Positions 55,825 through 64,000 of a stretch of DNA of 64,000 bases are shown here, in pieces (the stretch's first letter is position 1; each line of letters starts with the position of its first letter). Made by a program: the position numbers and the translations under genes. The notes under the pieces were generated by a model, which saw only the letters and a program-made list of their open reading frames with translations, searched no databases and had not been told where the DNA came from. The stretch spans positions 248,001-312,000 of the forward strand of contig NZ_JACHYH010000002.1 of assembly GCF_014192715.1 (NCBI RefSeq). The letters run 5' to 3'. The stretch is from Luteibacter sp. Sphag1AF. Its GTDB lineage: Bacteria; Pseudomonadota; Gammaproteobacteria; Xanthomonadales; Rhodanobacteraceae.

Positions 55825-58458
55825 TTACGAAAGGCGAGACTTCACCCAGTCCGGAATCGAGGCAAGAATGGTGGCCAGTGCCGGGGTGTCATTGCCGCCG
55901 CCCTGGGCCATGTCCGGGCGACCACCGCCTTTACCGTCGATCTGGCCGGCCACATGGCTTACCAGGTCACCCGCCTTAACGCGACCCAGTGCCGATCCGT
56001 TGACGCCCGCCACGAGCGACACGCGCCCATCGGCTGCGCCCGCCAGAATCACCACGCAGTCGCCAAGCTGCTGTTTAAGCGCATCCAGGCTGTCGCGCAG
56101 CGACTTGGCGTCCATACCCTCCAGACGCGCCGCCACCACACGGATGCCCTCAACGGTGGCGGCACTGGTTGCCAGATCAGCAGACGCCGAGCTGGCCGCC
56201 CTGGCCTTGAACGACTCCAGCTCGCGCTCCAGCTTCTTCTGCCGGTCAAAGAGCTGGCGCAACTTCTCGATGGCGTCGTCGCCGGAGGACGACAACAAGC
56301 CGGAAAGCTCGCCGAGACGACGCTCCTCGTCCGCCACGTAGTCCATCGCGCCGACACCCGTCACCGCTTCGATGCGGCGTACACCGGCGGCCACGCCAGA
56401 CTCGGCCACGATCTTGAACAGACCGATATCGCCCGTGCGCGAAACGTGGGTTCCGCCGCACAATTCGGTTGAGAACTCACCCATCCGCAACACGCGAACC
56501 TCGGCGCCGTACTTTTCACCGAACAGCGCCATGGCACCGAACTCGATAGCGTCGTCGTAGCCCATGTGATGCACTTCAGCAGCCGCATTGCGACGCACTT
56601 CGTCGTTCACCATGCGCTCGACCTGACGCAGCTCTTCGGGCGTGACCGCCTTGAAGTGTGCGAAGTCAAAACGAAGACGCTCCGGCGCCACCAGCGAACC
56701 CTTCTGCACCACATGATCGCCAAGCAGCTTGCGCAGTGCGGCATGCAACAGATGCGTGGCCGAGTGGTTGAGCACGATGGCCTGGCGTTGCAACGCATCG
56801 ACCGACGCACCCACGCGATCACCCTTGCGCAGCGGGGCCGCACCCTGCCAACGACCGAAATGACCGAAGAACACGCCACCCAACTTATGCGTGTCTTCAA
56901 CCGTAAAGCCGCCCGCCGTGTTGCGCAGCACGCCCGTGTCGCCCACCTGGCCACCCGACTCGGCGTAGAACGGCGTGCGATCGAGCAGAACGATGCCTTC
57001 TTCGCCGTCGGCGAGCGCTTCCAGCTGCTTGCCAGCGCGCACGATGGCAACCACTTCAGCGTCGCCCAATTCAAGCGCGTCGTAACCGGTAAACACCGTA
57101 GGCGTCAGCGCACTGGCGACTTCGGCGGGCAACTGGCCCTTGGTTTCAAAATGACTGGCGGCGCGCGCGCGGGCACGCTGCTCACCCATGGCACGCTCAA
57201 AGCCTTCCATGTCGACCGTCATGCCGCGCTCGCGAGCAATGTCTGCCGTCAGATCGACCGGAAAACCGTAGGTATCGTAAAGGCGGAATGCGTCGGCGCC
57301 CGGAATAACCTGGCCGGATTTGCTTGCCACGTCATCGAAAACGCGCATGCCATTTTCCAGCGTTTCGCCAAAGCGATCTTCCTCGGCCTTCAGCGCCTGC
57401 TCAACGAAGCTCTGCTTCTTTGCCAGATCCGGGTAGGCCTCGCCCATTTCTTCCACGAGCGGCGCGACCATTTTCCAGAAGAAATCGCCACGCACACCCA
57501 GCATCCAGCCGTGACGCAATGCGCGACGGATGATGCGGCGAAGCACGTAACCCCGACCTTCATTGGACGGAAGAATGCCGTCAACAATGAGGAAGGAGCA
57601 CGCACGAATATGATCGGCAATGACGCGCAGCGACTTGTTGCTGATGTCGGCGGTTGCCGTGAGCCTGGATGCCTCGGCAATCAGATGCGCGAACAGGTCG
57701 ATTTCGTAATTGGAGTGCACGTGTTGCAGCACAGCCGCCAGGCGCTCCAGGCCCATGCCCGTATCCACGCAGGGCGCGGGCAACGGCGTCAGCGTGCCAT
57801 CCGGCGCACGATCGAACTGCATGAACACCAGGTTCCAGATTTCGATGTAGCGATCACCATCTTCATCGGGTGAGCCTGGGGGGCCACCGGCGACGTCATC
57901 GCCATGATCGAAGAAAATTTCCGTGCAAGGACCGCACGGGCCAGTGTCGGCCATCTGCCAGAAGTTGTCCGATGCGAACGGCGCGCCCTTGTTGTCGCCG
58001 ATGCGCACGATGCGCTCGGCCGGTACGCCCACTTCCTTGTTCCAGATGTCGTAGGCCTCGTCATCGGTGTGATAGACCGTGACCCACAGGCGCTCGGACG
58101 GGAGCTTGTAAACACTGGTGAGCAGTTCCCACGCATACGCAATGGCGTCGCGCTTGAAATAATCACCGAACGACCAGTTGCCCAGCATCTCGAAGAAAGT
58201 GTGGTGGCGCGCGGTATAACCCACCGCATCCAGATCGTTGTGCTTGCCGCCTGCCCGCAGGCAGCGCTGCACGTCAGCGGCGCGGACATAGCCCGGCTTC
58301 TCGCTGCCGAGGAACACATTCTTGAACGGCACCATGCCCGAGTTGGTGAACAACAGGGTGGGGTCGTTCGAGGGCACCAGCGATGCCGACGGCACGATGG
58401 TGTGGTCCTTGGAACGGAAAAAATCGAGGAAGGTCGAGCGGATTTCGGCGGTTTTCAT
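55825..58458 (-). CDS. alaS: Alanyl-tRNA synthetase
   Basis: An 877-residue class II synthetase. Catalytic core: [51 protein letters not shown]. The editing domain has [12 protein letters not shown] with the zinc histidines and [13 protein letters not shown]. The C-terminal C-Ala domain ([11 protein letters not shown]) is intact. Full length. In the recA-recX-alaS-csrA order. Confidence 0.98.
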   Translation of the reverse strand: MKTAEIRSTFLDFFRSKDHTIVPSASLVPSNDPTLLFTNSGMVPFKNVFLGSEKPGYVRAADVQRCLRAGGKHNDLDAVGYTARHHTFFEMLGNWSFGDYFKRDAIAYAWELLTSVYKLPSERLWVTVYHTDDEAYDIWNKEVGVPAERIVRIGDNKGAPFASDNFWQMADTGPCGPCTEIFFDHGDDVAGGPPGSPDEDGDRYIEIWNLVFMQFDRAPDGTLTPLPAPCVDTGMGLERLAAVLQHVHSNYEIDLFAHLIAEASRLTATADISNKSLRVIADHIRACSFLIVDGILPSNEGRGYVLRRIIRRALRHGWMLGVRGDFFWKMVAPLVEEMGEAYPDLAKKQSFVEQALKAEEDRFGETLENGMRVFDDVASKSGQVIPGADAFRLYDTYGFPVDLTADIARERGMTVDMEGFERAMGEQRARARAASHFETKGQLPAEVASALTPTVFTGYDALELGDAEVVAIVRAGKQLEALADGEEGIVLLDRTPFYAESGGQVGDTGVLRNTAGGFTVEDTHKLGGVFFGHFGRWQGAAPLRKGDRVGASVDALQRQAIVLNHSATHLLHAALRKLLGDHVVQKGSLVAPERLRFDFAHFKAVTPEELRQVERMVNDEVRRNAAAEVHHMGYDDAIEFGAMALFGEKYGAEVRVLRMGEFSTELCGGTHVSRTGDIGLFKIVAESGVAAGVRRIEAVTGVGAMDYVADEERRLGELSGLLSSSGDDAIEKLRQLFDRQKKLERELESFKARAASSASADLATSAATVEGIRVVAARLEGMDAKSLRDSLDALKQQLGDCVVILAGAADGRVSLVAGVNGSALGRVKAGDLVSHVAGQIDGKGGGRPDMAQGGGNDTPALATILASIPDWVKSRLS

Positions 58459-58534
58459 GAGGTCGTGGCGTCAAAGCTGCGAAAGTCACCACGGCCTGGA
58501 ACCACGCCTGCACACGATAAGGCCAGGAAGCCTG

Positions 58535-59080
58535 TCAATCGTCGTCAGCGGCGTCGTCCACGTCAGCGTGGGTAAGACTACGTACTGTGGCGGCGGCGAA
58601 GCCCCGGCGCAAGAGGAATTGCGCCCTGCGGGCACGCTCGGCAGGGTCGACAGAGGGTCCGCCGTATCGGCGGCGAAGCTGGGACGACGCCAGATCGCGC
58701 CAGTCCACGTCGGCCGCCTCCAGCAGTTGCCGGATGGCTGCGTCACCAATTCCCTGGCTTTTCAGCTCGGCGCGAATCCTCGCCGGGCCATAGCCCTGCG
58801 AGATGCGGCTGCGAACAAGCACTTCGGCATACCGGCTGTCGTCCTGGTATCCGAGATCTTCCAGCCGTTCGACGGCGGCGGATGTTTCGTCACGGGCAAA
58901 ACCGCCCCGACCCAGCTTCTGCCGAAGCTCCCGCTGCGAATGCTCGCGGCGGGCCAAAAGCCCCAGCGCCTTGTCGAAGGCGCTTCGGGGTGCGCGGGGC
59001 TTTTTGCCAGACCCGGAGGCATCGCGCTGATCCGGGCTACCGTCGTCCGGACCCTGGCTTGATCCATCCCGGCGCCTCAT
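58535..59080 (-). CDS. recX: Regulatory protein RecX
   Basis: A 181-residue modulator of RecA filaments. The triple-helix repeats appear as ALGLLARREHSQRELRQKLG, AVERLEDLGYQDDSRYAEVL, and SQGIGDAAIRQLLEAADVDW. The first ~30 residues are a polar extension. It lies downstream of recA and upstream of alaS. Confidence 0.94.
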   Translation of the reverse strand: MRRRDGSSQGPDDGSPDQRDASGSGKKPRAPRSAFDKALGLLARREHSQRELRQKLGRGGFARDETSAAVERLEDLGYQDDSRYAEVLVRSRISQGYGPARIRAELKSQGIGDAAIRQLLEAADVDWRDLASSQLRRRYGGPSVDPAERARRAQFLLRRGFAAATVRSLTHADVDDAADDD

Positions 59081-59137
59081 AAGGCGCCGGAACCCGATGG
59101 CGATGCCACCGGGGAAGTATCAATGCCCCGCATCGAC

Positions 59138-60175
59138 TCAGACTTCTTCCAGCGCGTCGGCTTCCGCGTCCGCGGACTTCGGGCCTGCCTTCACCAGCAG
59201 GCGGGCGCGCAGTTCGGCGTCCACTTCGTTGGTGATGGCCGGATTGTCACGCAGGAACTGGCGGACGTTTTCCTTGCCCTGGCCAATGCGATCACCCTTG
59301 TAGCTGTACCAGGCACCTGACTTGTCGATCAGGTTTTCACGCACACCCAGCTCGATGATCTCGCCTTCGCGCGAAGTACCTTCGCCGTACAGGATTTCAA
59401 ACTCGGTCTGGCGGAACGGCGGTGCGACCTTGTTCTTTACCACCTTGACGCGGGTTTCCGAACCGATGATTTCCTCGCCCCGCTTCACCGCGCCAATCCG
59501 GCGGATGTCCAGGCGCACGGAGGCATAGAACTTCAGCGCATTACCGCCGGTGGTGGTTTCCGGGCTACCGAACATCACGCCGATCTTCATGCGAATCTGG
59601 TTGATGAAGATGACCAGGCAATTGGACTTCTTGATATTGGCGGTGAGCTTGCGCAGCGCCTGGCTCATGAGGCGGGCATGCAGGCCGACGTGGGAGTCGC
59701 CCATCTCGCCTTCGATTTCCGCCTTCGGTGTCAGAGCGGCTACCGAGTCGACCACCACGACGTCCACGGCGCCCGAACGCACGAGCATGTCGGCAATCTC
59801 CAGTGCCTGCTCGCCGGTATCTGGCTGGCTGACCAGAAGGTCGGCAACGTTCACGCCCAGCTTTTCAGCGTAAGTAGGATCAAGCGCGTGCTCGGCATCC
59901 ACAAACGCAGCGGTGCCACCGGCACGCTGGCACGATGCGATGACCTGAAGCGTCAGAGTCGTTTTACCGGAGGATTCCGGACCATAGATTTCGACCACAC
60001 GGCCACGCGGAAGACCGCCGATGCCCAGCGCGATATCCAGGCCCAGCGAACCGGTCGAAACCGTGTCGATGGTGTCATCCACGCGATCACCAAGGCGCAT
60101 GACCGCACCCTTGCCGAACTGCTTCTCGATCTGGCCGAGGGCACTTGCGAGCGCCTTGCGCTTGTTGTCGTCCAT
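59138..60175 (-). CDS. recA: Recombinase RecA
   Basis: A 345-residue recombinase and SOS co-protease; its activity would trigger self-cleavage of the prophage CI repressor. Walker [42 protein letters not shown] with loop L2 region and an acidic C-terminus ([10 protein letters not shown]) are conserved. No clear LexA box was identified in 60176-60270. Confidence 0.98.
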   Translation of the reverse strand: MDDNKRKALASALGQIEKQFGKGAVMRLGDRVDDTIDTVSTGSLGLDIALGIGGLPRGRVVEIYGPESSGKTTLTLQVIASCQRAGGTAAFVDAEHALDPTYAEKLGVNVADLLVSQPDTGEQALEIADMLVRSGAVDVVVVDSVAALTPKAEIEGEMGDSHVGLHARLMSQALRKLTANIKKSNCLVIFINQIRMKIGVMFGSPETTTGGNALKFYASVRLDIRRIGAVKRGEEIIGSETRVKVVKNKVAPPFRQTEFEILYGEGTSREGEIIELGVRENLIDKSGAWYSYKGDRIGQGKENVRQFLRDNPAITNEVDAELRARLLVKAGPKSADAEADALEEV

Positions 60176-60270
60176 CGTGGTTCTTCCAATAGCGTTTATG
60201 TAGGGAGGTATCTTGCCCGGCCGCCGTCTCAGGGACTGCGATCCGTCAGTTGATCAGTTTGCCACATGCG

Positions 60271-60795
60271 TCAAGAGGCGCCCGCCCAGTTATCGAGCTC
60301 TCTGCTCATTCCAGCCAATGCGGCGGCCACGGTCTGTCGGCGGACGGCCTCACGGTCGCCATCGAAGAGAAAACGCTCCGCGTGCGCGTAGCCCCCGCGC
60401 CGCTTCCAGCCGATCCACACGGTGCCGACCGGCTTGCCCGGCGTGCCGCCGGTGGGCCCTGCGATACCGGTGACGGCCACCGCAATGCCCGCGCCATAAC
60501 GGGCCAGCGCGCCGGACACCATTTCCACGGCGACCGCTTCGCTGACCGCGCCCTTCTCCTCCAGCGTCCGCGGATTGACCCCGAGCAGGGCCTCCTTTGC
60601 GCTATAGCTGTAAGTAACGACGCCAGCCTCAAACCAGGCCGAGCTGCCGGCAAGGTCGGTCAGCGTCTTGGCGATCCAGCCACCCGTGCAGGACTCCGCC
60701 GTGGCGACCATGACGCGCTGGCGCAGTGCGGCAGCGGCCACGTCGGAGGCCAGCGCCAGGAGGTCGGCGTCTGTAGGAATGGATGCGTGCGACAT
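60271..60795 (-). CDS. pncC: Nicotinamide-nucleotide amidohydrolase (CinA C-terminal family)
   Basis: A 174-residue NMN deamidase for NAD salvage: VMVATAESCTGGWIAKTLTD contains the catalytic serine and lysine context, with VVTYSYSAKEALLGV, AVTGIAGPTGGTPGKPVGTV, and WIGWK. Start 60795 by homology (MSHASIPTDADLL); the frame is open upstream. It sits directly upstream of recA on the same strand, the usual cinA-recA pair. Confidence 0.95.
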   Translation of the reverse strand: MSHASIPTDADLLALASDVAAAALRQRVMVATAESCTGGWIAKTLTDLAGSSAWFEAGVVTYSYSAKEALLGVNPRTLEEKGAVSEAVAVEMVSGALARYGAGIAVAVTGIAGPTGGTPGKPVGTVWIGWKRRGGYAHAERFLFDGDREAVRRQTVAAALAGMSRELDNWAGAS

Positions 60796-61476
60796 GCGTA
60801 CTCCGCGAACAGTCGATGTAAGGATACGGATCAAAGCGTTCCGTTCTACTCCGACGCCACCCACCCGCCAAGACTTGACTGCCGCAACGCAACAAGCGCG
60901 CACTCTACTTAATATGCAATGTATTCACATTTGTATATGCGGCCTTCACATTATGATTTACGACAGTCCCATTACATATTTAAAAGAGTGGTTGCGTGAG
61001 ATGGATCACACAAATTTACCGAATTCGCACTAGCCAACGGAAACTTGTTCGGTTATTTTTCCCCTGCGGGAACAGGGCGCGACTTAAAGCGCGGGGACAG
61101 GGCACAAAATCGGCAAATTGTTAGGAGAAAGAGCAGGCGAATTCCGCCTGGGCTTGCTCCCTTTTGCGTCGATGCTCTGTTGAATGGGCTGGCACGGGCG
61201 GAGGGATCGCCCGGACAGGAAGTCTGCATGAGACAGAACATTGCTAGAGACCGGAGCCTGCAAGGCTTTCCCGGTGCAAGGCGTGGGGCGACATGCATCG
61301 CGGGGCGGCGCCGACTCCACAGCTTCACAACCATCCAGAATCATGGTGGCCCAAACGGCCAGAAACTCTTTTAGCGCTTATTACTTAAGCGCTGACGCAC
61401 TTGTGTGCGCGTCTTATGGTGCGTGCGACAAAATGCGGTTGGTATTTCATTGCATTCATCGACTTACGAGTATCAC
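60796..61476. other. Long region without a convincing gene upstream of the T4SS operon
   Basis: About 680 bases. 60905-61030 is markedly AT-rich for this genome and holds a 39-codon ORF (60914-61033, MQCIHICICGLHIMIYDSPI) without a ribosome-binding site. 61054-61370 is GC-rich with scattered short frames. An 8-bp inverted repeat AGCGCTTA/TAAGCGCT lies at 61373-61393, and a similar GTTAGCGCTAAC palindrome lies inside virB7 (61530-61541). It likely contains the T4SS promoter, but hexamers were not assigned. Confidence 0.5.
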
Positions 61477-62016
61477 GTGAAGAGATCTTTACTGAATCGT
61501 GCCCTGATGGGGCTCGCGCTGATAATAACGTTAGCGCTAACAGGATGTGGCACTCCACCCGCCAGGGACTTTGGCGGCTCGTGGAAGCCGGTTAATCGCT
61601 TTCAGGACACGCCGGCGGAAATCCCGCTTTCGGTCGCCTATACGTTTTATGCGTCGCCGATGGATGGCACGCTCAAGACGATGCTTACGCGCTGGGCGGA
61701 CGACTCGGGCATGACCCTGTCCTATCGCCTGCTGTCCGATTTCACTCTTTATAAGCGCGTGTCGGAGATTCACACGCCTGACGCCCGTGAGGCCGCTGCC
61801 GAACTGAGCTCGATCTACGCGACCCAGGGCGTTTCGGTGTCAGTCATCGGCCGGGAAATCCGTGTCGAATCGGCCAGCGCCGTACAGCCGACCGCCGCCG
61901 ATGTGTCGGCACCCGCTGCTGCGCCCGCAAGCGCGCCGGTTGCTGCCACACCTTCCGCAGATTCAACGCCCACCCTTGGTAAAGCCGGCTCGACTACGAC
62001 GCAGGACGCCAAATGA
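61477..62016 (+). CDS. virB7: T4SS outer-membrane lipoprotein VirB7 with N0-like domain
   Basis: A 179-residue lipoprotein of the type IV secretion core. The GTG start at 61477 gives the signal VKRSLLNRALMGLALIITLA ending in LTGC (lipobox). The mature chain includes FVNRFQD-like linker, then an N0/secretin-like fold (IPLSVAYTFYASPMDGTLKT, WADDSGMTLSYRLL, AREAAAELSSIYA, VSVSVIGREIRVES). Ala/Pro tail follows. A VirB7 carrying an N0 domain is characteristic of Xanthomonadales X-T4SS. First gene of the virB7-8-9-10 order. Confidence 0.85.
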   Translation: MKRSLLNRALMGLALIITLALTGCGTPPARDFGGSWKPVNRFQDTPAEIPLSVAYTFYASPMDGTLKTMLTRWADDSGMTLSYRLLSDFTLYKRVSEIHTPDAREAAAELSSIYATQGVSVSVIGREIRVESASAVQPTAADVSAPAAAPASAPVAATPSADSTPTLGKAGSTTTQDAK

Positions 62017-62063
62017 TCAGCACAGGAACATGCGTCGTGACGACTAAGGCGGGCACTCGCTAA
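62013..62063 (+). CDS. 16-residue bridging ORF between virB7 and virB8
   Basis: MISTGTCVVTTKAGTR. It starts inside the virB7 stop overlap (ATGA) and its TAA overlaps the virB8 ATG (TAATG). It may keep ribosomes on the message between the two genes. Tentative. Confidence 0.35.
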   Translation: MISTGTCVVTTKAGTR

Positions 62064-63073
62064 TGCGCAACAAGAAATCCAGTCCGAATATCGACGCCGC
62101 CATCTCGAAGTCTGTGAATTTCGAGCTGACCGTTGCCGATCTTGCCCGGCGCAGCGAGAAGCGCGCCTGGATGGTCGCCGGTGCGTCCGTCATCATGTCG
62201 CTCATCCTCGTGGGCGGCTACTTCTACATGCTGCCCCTGAAGGAAAAGGTGCCGTACATCGTCATGGCTGATGCCTACACGGGCACCAGCTCGGTGTCGC
62301 GGGTCACCGATGACGTGGTCAACCGCCGTATCAGCGCCAGCGAAGCCATCAACCGCAGCAACATCACCCATTTCGTGCTCGCCCGCGAGTCCTACGATGT
62401 GGCCATGATCAACTTGCGCGACTGGGCCACGGTGCTCACGATGTCGTCGCCCAACGTCGCGGCCGCGTACACCAATCTGCACTCGTCGACCAACCCGAAC
62501 AGCCCGTACAAGACCTACGGTCGTACGCAGGCCATCCGTGTTCGCATCCTGAGCATCGTGCTGATCGGCGGCGGTGACGGCACGGCGCCGAAGGGTGCCA
62601 CGGTTCGCTTCCAGCGCAGCCTGTACAACAAGACCACCGGCATGACCACGCCGATGGATTCGAAGATCGCCACGATGGCGTTCTCCTACAAGCCGAACCT
62701 CAAGATGGATGACCAGTACCGGGTTGAAAATCCGCTCGGCTTCCAGGTCAGCGACTACCGCGTCGACAACGATTACGGTACGGCCCCGCCGGAAGAAGTG
62801 GCCCCCGCGCGCGATTCCAGCGCTGCCGCCGGGCTTGACCCGGATGCGATGGACGCCCCGGGCACCGGCGCGCCAGACGCTCAGGCACAGACGGGCGTAC
62901 CGGCTTCGCCGATTCCCAATGACTCCGGCTACCCTGCCGCCGCGCAGGGTCAGGCACCAGCTGCGCCCACGTATCCGGCAGCAGCACCCGCACCGACCGC
63001 TGCACCGGGCGCCCAGGCTCCCACCGCACCTGCTACTGCGCCGCGTGGCGCCGCCAACGGAGGGCGTCGTTGA
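62063..63073 (+). CDS. virB8: T4SS inner-membrane protein VirB8
   Basis: A 336-residue bitopic assembly factor. A cytoplasmic N-terminus, one transmembrane helix (MVAGASVIMSLILVGGYFYM, about 37-56), and a periplasmic NTF2-like domain (LPLKEKVPYIVMADAYTGTS, VLARESYDVAMINLRDWATV). From about residue 230 a Pro/Ala/Gly-rich tail extends ~100 residues, longer than in Agrobacterium VirB8. The stop overlaps the virB9 ATG. Confidence 0.92.
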   Translation: MRNKKSSPNIDAAISKSVNFELTVADLARRSEKRAWMVAGASVIMSLILVGGYFYMLPLKEKVPYIVMADAYTGTSSVSRVTDDVVNRRISASEAINRSNITHFVLARESYDVAMINLRDWATVLTMSSPNVAAAYTNLHSSTNPNSPYKTYGRTQAIRVRILSIVLIGGGDGTAPKGATVRFQRSLYNKTTGMTTPMDSKIATMAFSYKPNLKMDDQYRVENPLGFQVSDYRVDNDYGTAPPEEVAPARDSSAAAGLDPDAMDAPGTGAPDAQAQTGVPASPIPNDSGYPAAAQGQAPAAPTYPAAAPAPTAAPGAQAPTAPATAPRGAANGGRR

Positions 63074-63831
63074 TGAATCGCTTGACTAAGGTTGGCCTCG
63101 CCTGCGTGCTTGGCCTCGCTGCCACCGGCGCGGCCACCGCGCAGGTGGTGCAGCCGTACGAGTATCAGCCCGATCACATCTATCAGGTGCGCGCCGGCCT
63201 GGGCATCACCACGCAGATCGAGCTCAGCCCGAACGAAAAGATCCTCGACTACAGCACTGGCTTCAGCAGTGGCTGGGATCTGACCCGTCGCGACAACGTC
63301 TTCTATGTGAAGCCGAAGAACGTGGACGTCGATACGAACATGATGATTCGTACCGCCACTCACTCCTACATCTTCGAGCTCAAAGTCGTCGCCACCGACT
63401 GGAAGACCCTGGATCAGGCGCGCCGCGCCGGCGTGCAGTACAAGATCCAGTTCACCTACCCATCTGACACCAGTTTTGTCAGCGAGCAGAAGAAGGTCGC
63501 CAAGACGGCAGAGCTCGACACGTCACTGGTGAAGGGCCGCGACTACAACTTCAATTACGACTTCGCCATGCGCCGCAAGACTGCGCCGTGGCTCGTACCG
63601 GTCAATGTTTACGACGACGGCCAGTTCACCTATATCAAAATGAGTGACCTGAAGCAGTTCCCGACCGGAAATTTCCCCACGGTGTACATGCGCGAGCGCG
63701 AGCACGGTGAAGACTCGGTAGTGAATACGACAGTCGAGGGCAACACCATTGTTGTCCATGGCACGTATCCATTCCTTGTCATCCGGCATGACAACAACGT
63801 TGTGGGTCTGCGAAGGAATACCAAAAAGTGA
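63073..63831 (+). CDS. virB9: T4SS outer-membrane core protein VirB9
   Basis: A 252-residue periplasmic protein that joins VirB7 and VirB10 in the core complex. A signal peptide (MNRLTKVGLACVLGLAATGA, cut after ATA) precedes the N-terminal domain (PDHIYQVRAGLGITTQIELS, NVFYVKPKNVDVDTNMMIRT). The C-terminal, VirB7-binding domain has RDYNFNYDFAMRRKTAPWLV, TYIKMSD and FLVIRHDNNVVGLRR. Coupled with its neighbours: TGATG with virB8, GTGA with virB10. Confidence 0.94.
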   Translation: MNRLTKVGLACVLGLAATGAATAQVVQPYEYQPDHIYQVRAGLGITTQIELSPNEKILDYSTGFSSGWDLTRRDNVFYVKPKNVDVDTNMMIRTATHSYIFELKVVATDWKTLDQARRAGVQYKIQFTYPSDTSFVSEQKKVAKTAELDTSLVKGRDYNFNYDFAMRRKTAPWLVPVNVYDDGQFTYIKMSDLKQFPTGNFPTVYMREREHGEDSVVNTTVEGNTIVVHGTYPFLVIRHDNNVVGLRRNTKK

Positions 63832-64000
63832 GCTCGAATACGCCCAATCACCCGGACGACGAAGCCGCAAACGGCCACACCTCGCCGTACGAAAACACGG
63901 CGCCGCAGCAGCCGCAGCAGCCTGATCCGCTGGCAAACAATCCGTACTCGGCGCAGCAGCGCCAGTCCGAGGCGCCCGATCTGGATGCCGGCGCGCCCCA
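63828..64000 (+). CDS. virB10: T4SS core protein VirB10, N-terminal part
   Basis: Only the first 57 residues are visible, cut by the window edge: VSSNTPNHPDDEAANGHTSP, then Gln/Pro-rich (ENTAPQQPQQPDPLANNPY). A GTG start overlaps the virB9 stop (GTGA). Position and the disordered, Pro-rich N-terminus fit VirB10, which spans from the inner to the outer membrane; the diagnostic C-terminal domain is not in the window. Confidence 0.8.
   Translation, partial: MSSNTPNHPDDEAANGHTSPYENTAPQQPQQPDPLANNPYSAQQRQSEAPDLDAGAP

Noticed and set aside
60176..60270. LexA box before recA
   Set aside because: No copy of the Xanthomonad-type LexA palindrome could be found; weak partial matches were not convincing.
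61045..61374. 109-codon ORF upstream of virB7
   Set aside because: No ribosome-binding site, low-quality composition and no recognised motif; left as part of the intergenic region.

Overview
The window looks like a chromosomal segment of a Xanthomonadales (Lysobacterales) gammaproteobacterium, most likely Rhodanobacteraceae such as Luteibacter, Dyella or a relative. The main evidence is gene order: serC-pheA-hisC-aroA-kdsB, recA-recX-alaS-csrA-tRNA-Ser, a TrpR-family gene heading hisGDCBHAFI, and a virB7-virB8-virB9-virB10 cluster of the Xanthomonadales type. Genus placement is inference from recall; no search was run.

Positions 1 to about 13,217 are the right part of an integrated prophage; its left end lies outside the window. 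A divergent cI/cro switch sits near 2.5 kb. Leftward from it run cro, two small genes, an O-like replication protein, a small membrane protein and a DnaB helicase cut by the window edge. Rightward run the repressor with two co-directional genes (a lipoprotein and a one-helix membrane protein) and a terminator. A long array of mostly overlapping genes (3979-12108) follows: micro-ORFs, a MoxR-type ATPase with a VWA/metallopeptidase partner, three coupled ORFs built on a hexanucleotide Gly-Tyr repeat, ERF and SSB recombination genes, more small genes, a frameshifted Lar-like gene and an excisionase-like gene. A tyrosine integrase faces the array, next to a tRNA-Leu that has lost its CCA end.

Positions 13.2-36.5 kb hold host genes: tRNA Gly-Cys-Leu, pgsA, uvrC, kdsB, the aromatic/serine block aroA-hisC-pheA-serC, an FHA membrane protein, infA, clpA/clpS, a Nudix hydrolase with mnmA and hflD, a LysR regulator divergent from acnA, fadD, a PilZ protein and dinB.

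Positions 36.9-55.5 kb hold scpA-scpB-rluB-arsC, the histidine operon under a TrpR-family gene and a matching operator-like dyad, a NarL-type response regulator, an enlarged histidine ammonia-lyase homologue, hisS, tRNA-Pro, an MFS transporter and soxR sharing a SoxR box, a globin, tRNA-Ser and csrA.

Positions 55.8-64 kb hold alaS, recX, recA and the CinA-type amidase gene, a roughly 680-base region without a convincing gene, and the start of a type IV secretion operon that runs off the right edge in virB10. The VirB7 carries a folded N0-like domain, typical of the bacterial-killing X-T4SS.

The observations most worth following up are the tandem Gly-Tyr repeat ORFs beside the MoxR/VWA and ERF/SSB genes, the 10-bp iterons and G-quadruplex tract inside the O-like gene, the CCA-less tRNA-Leu at the attachment site, and the repressor-linked lipoprotein/membrane pair.
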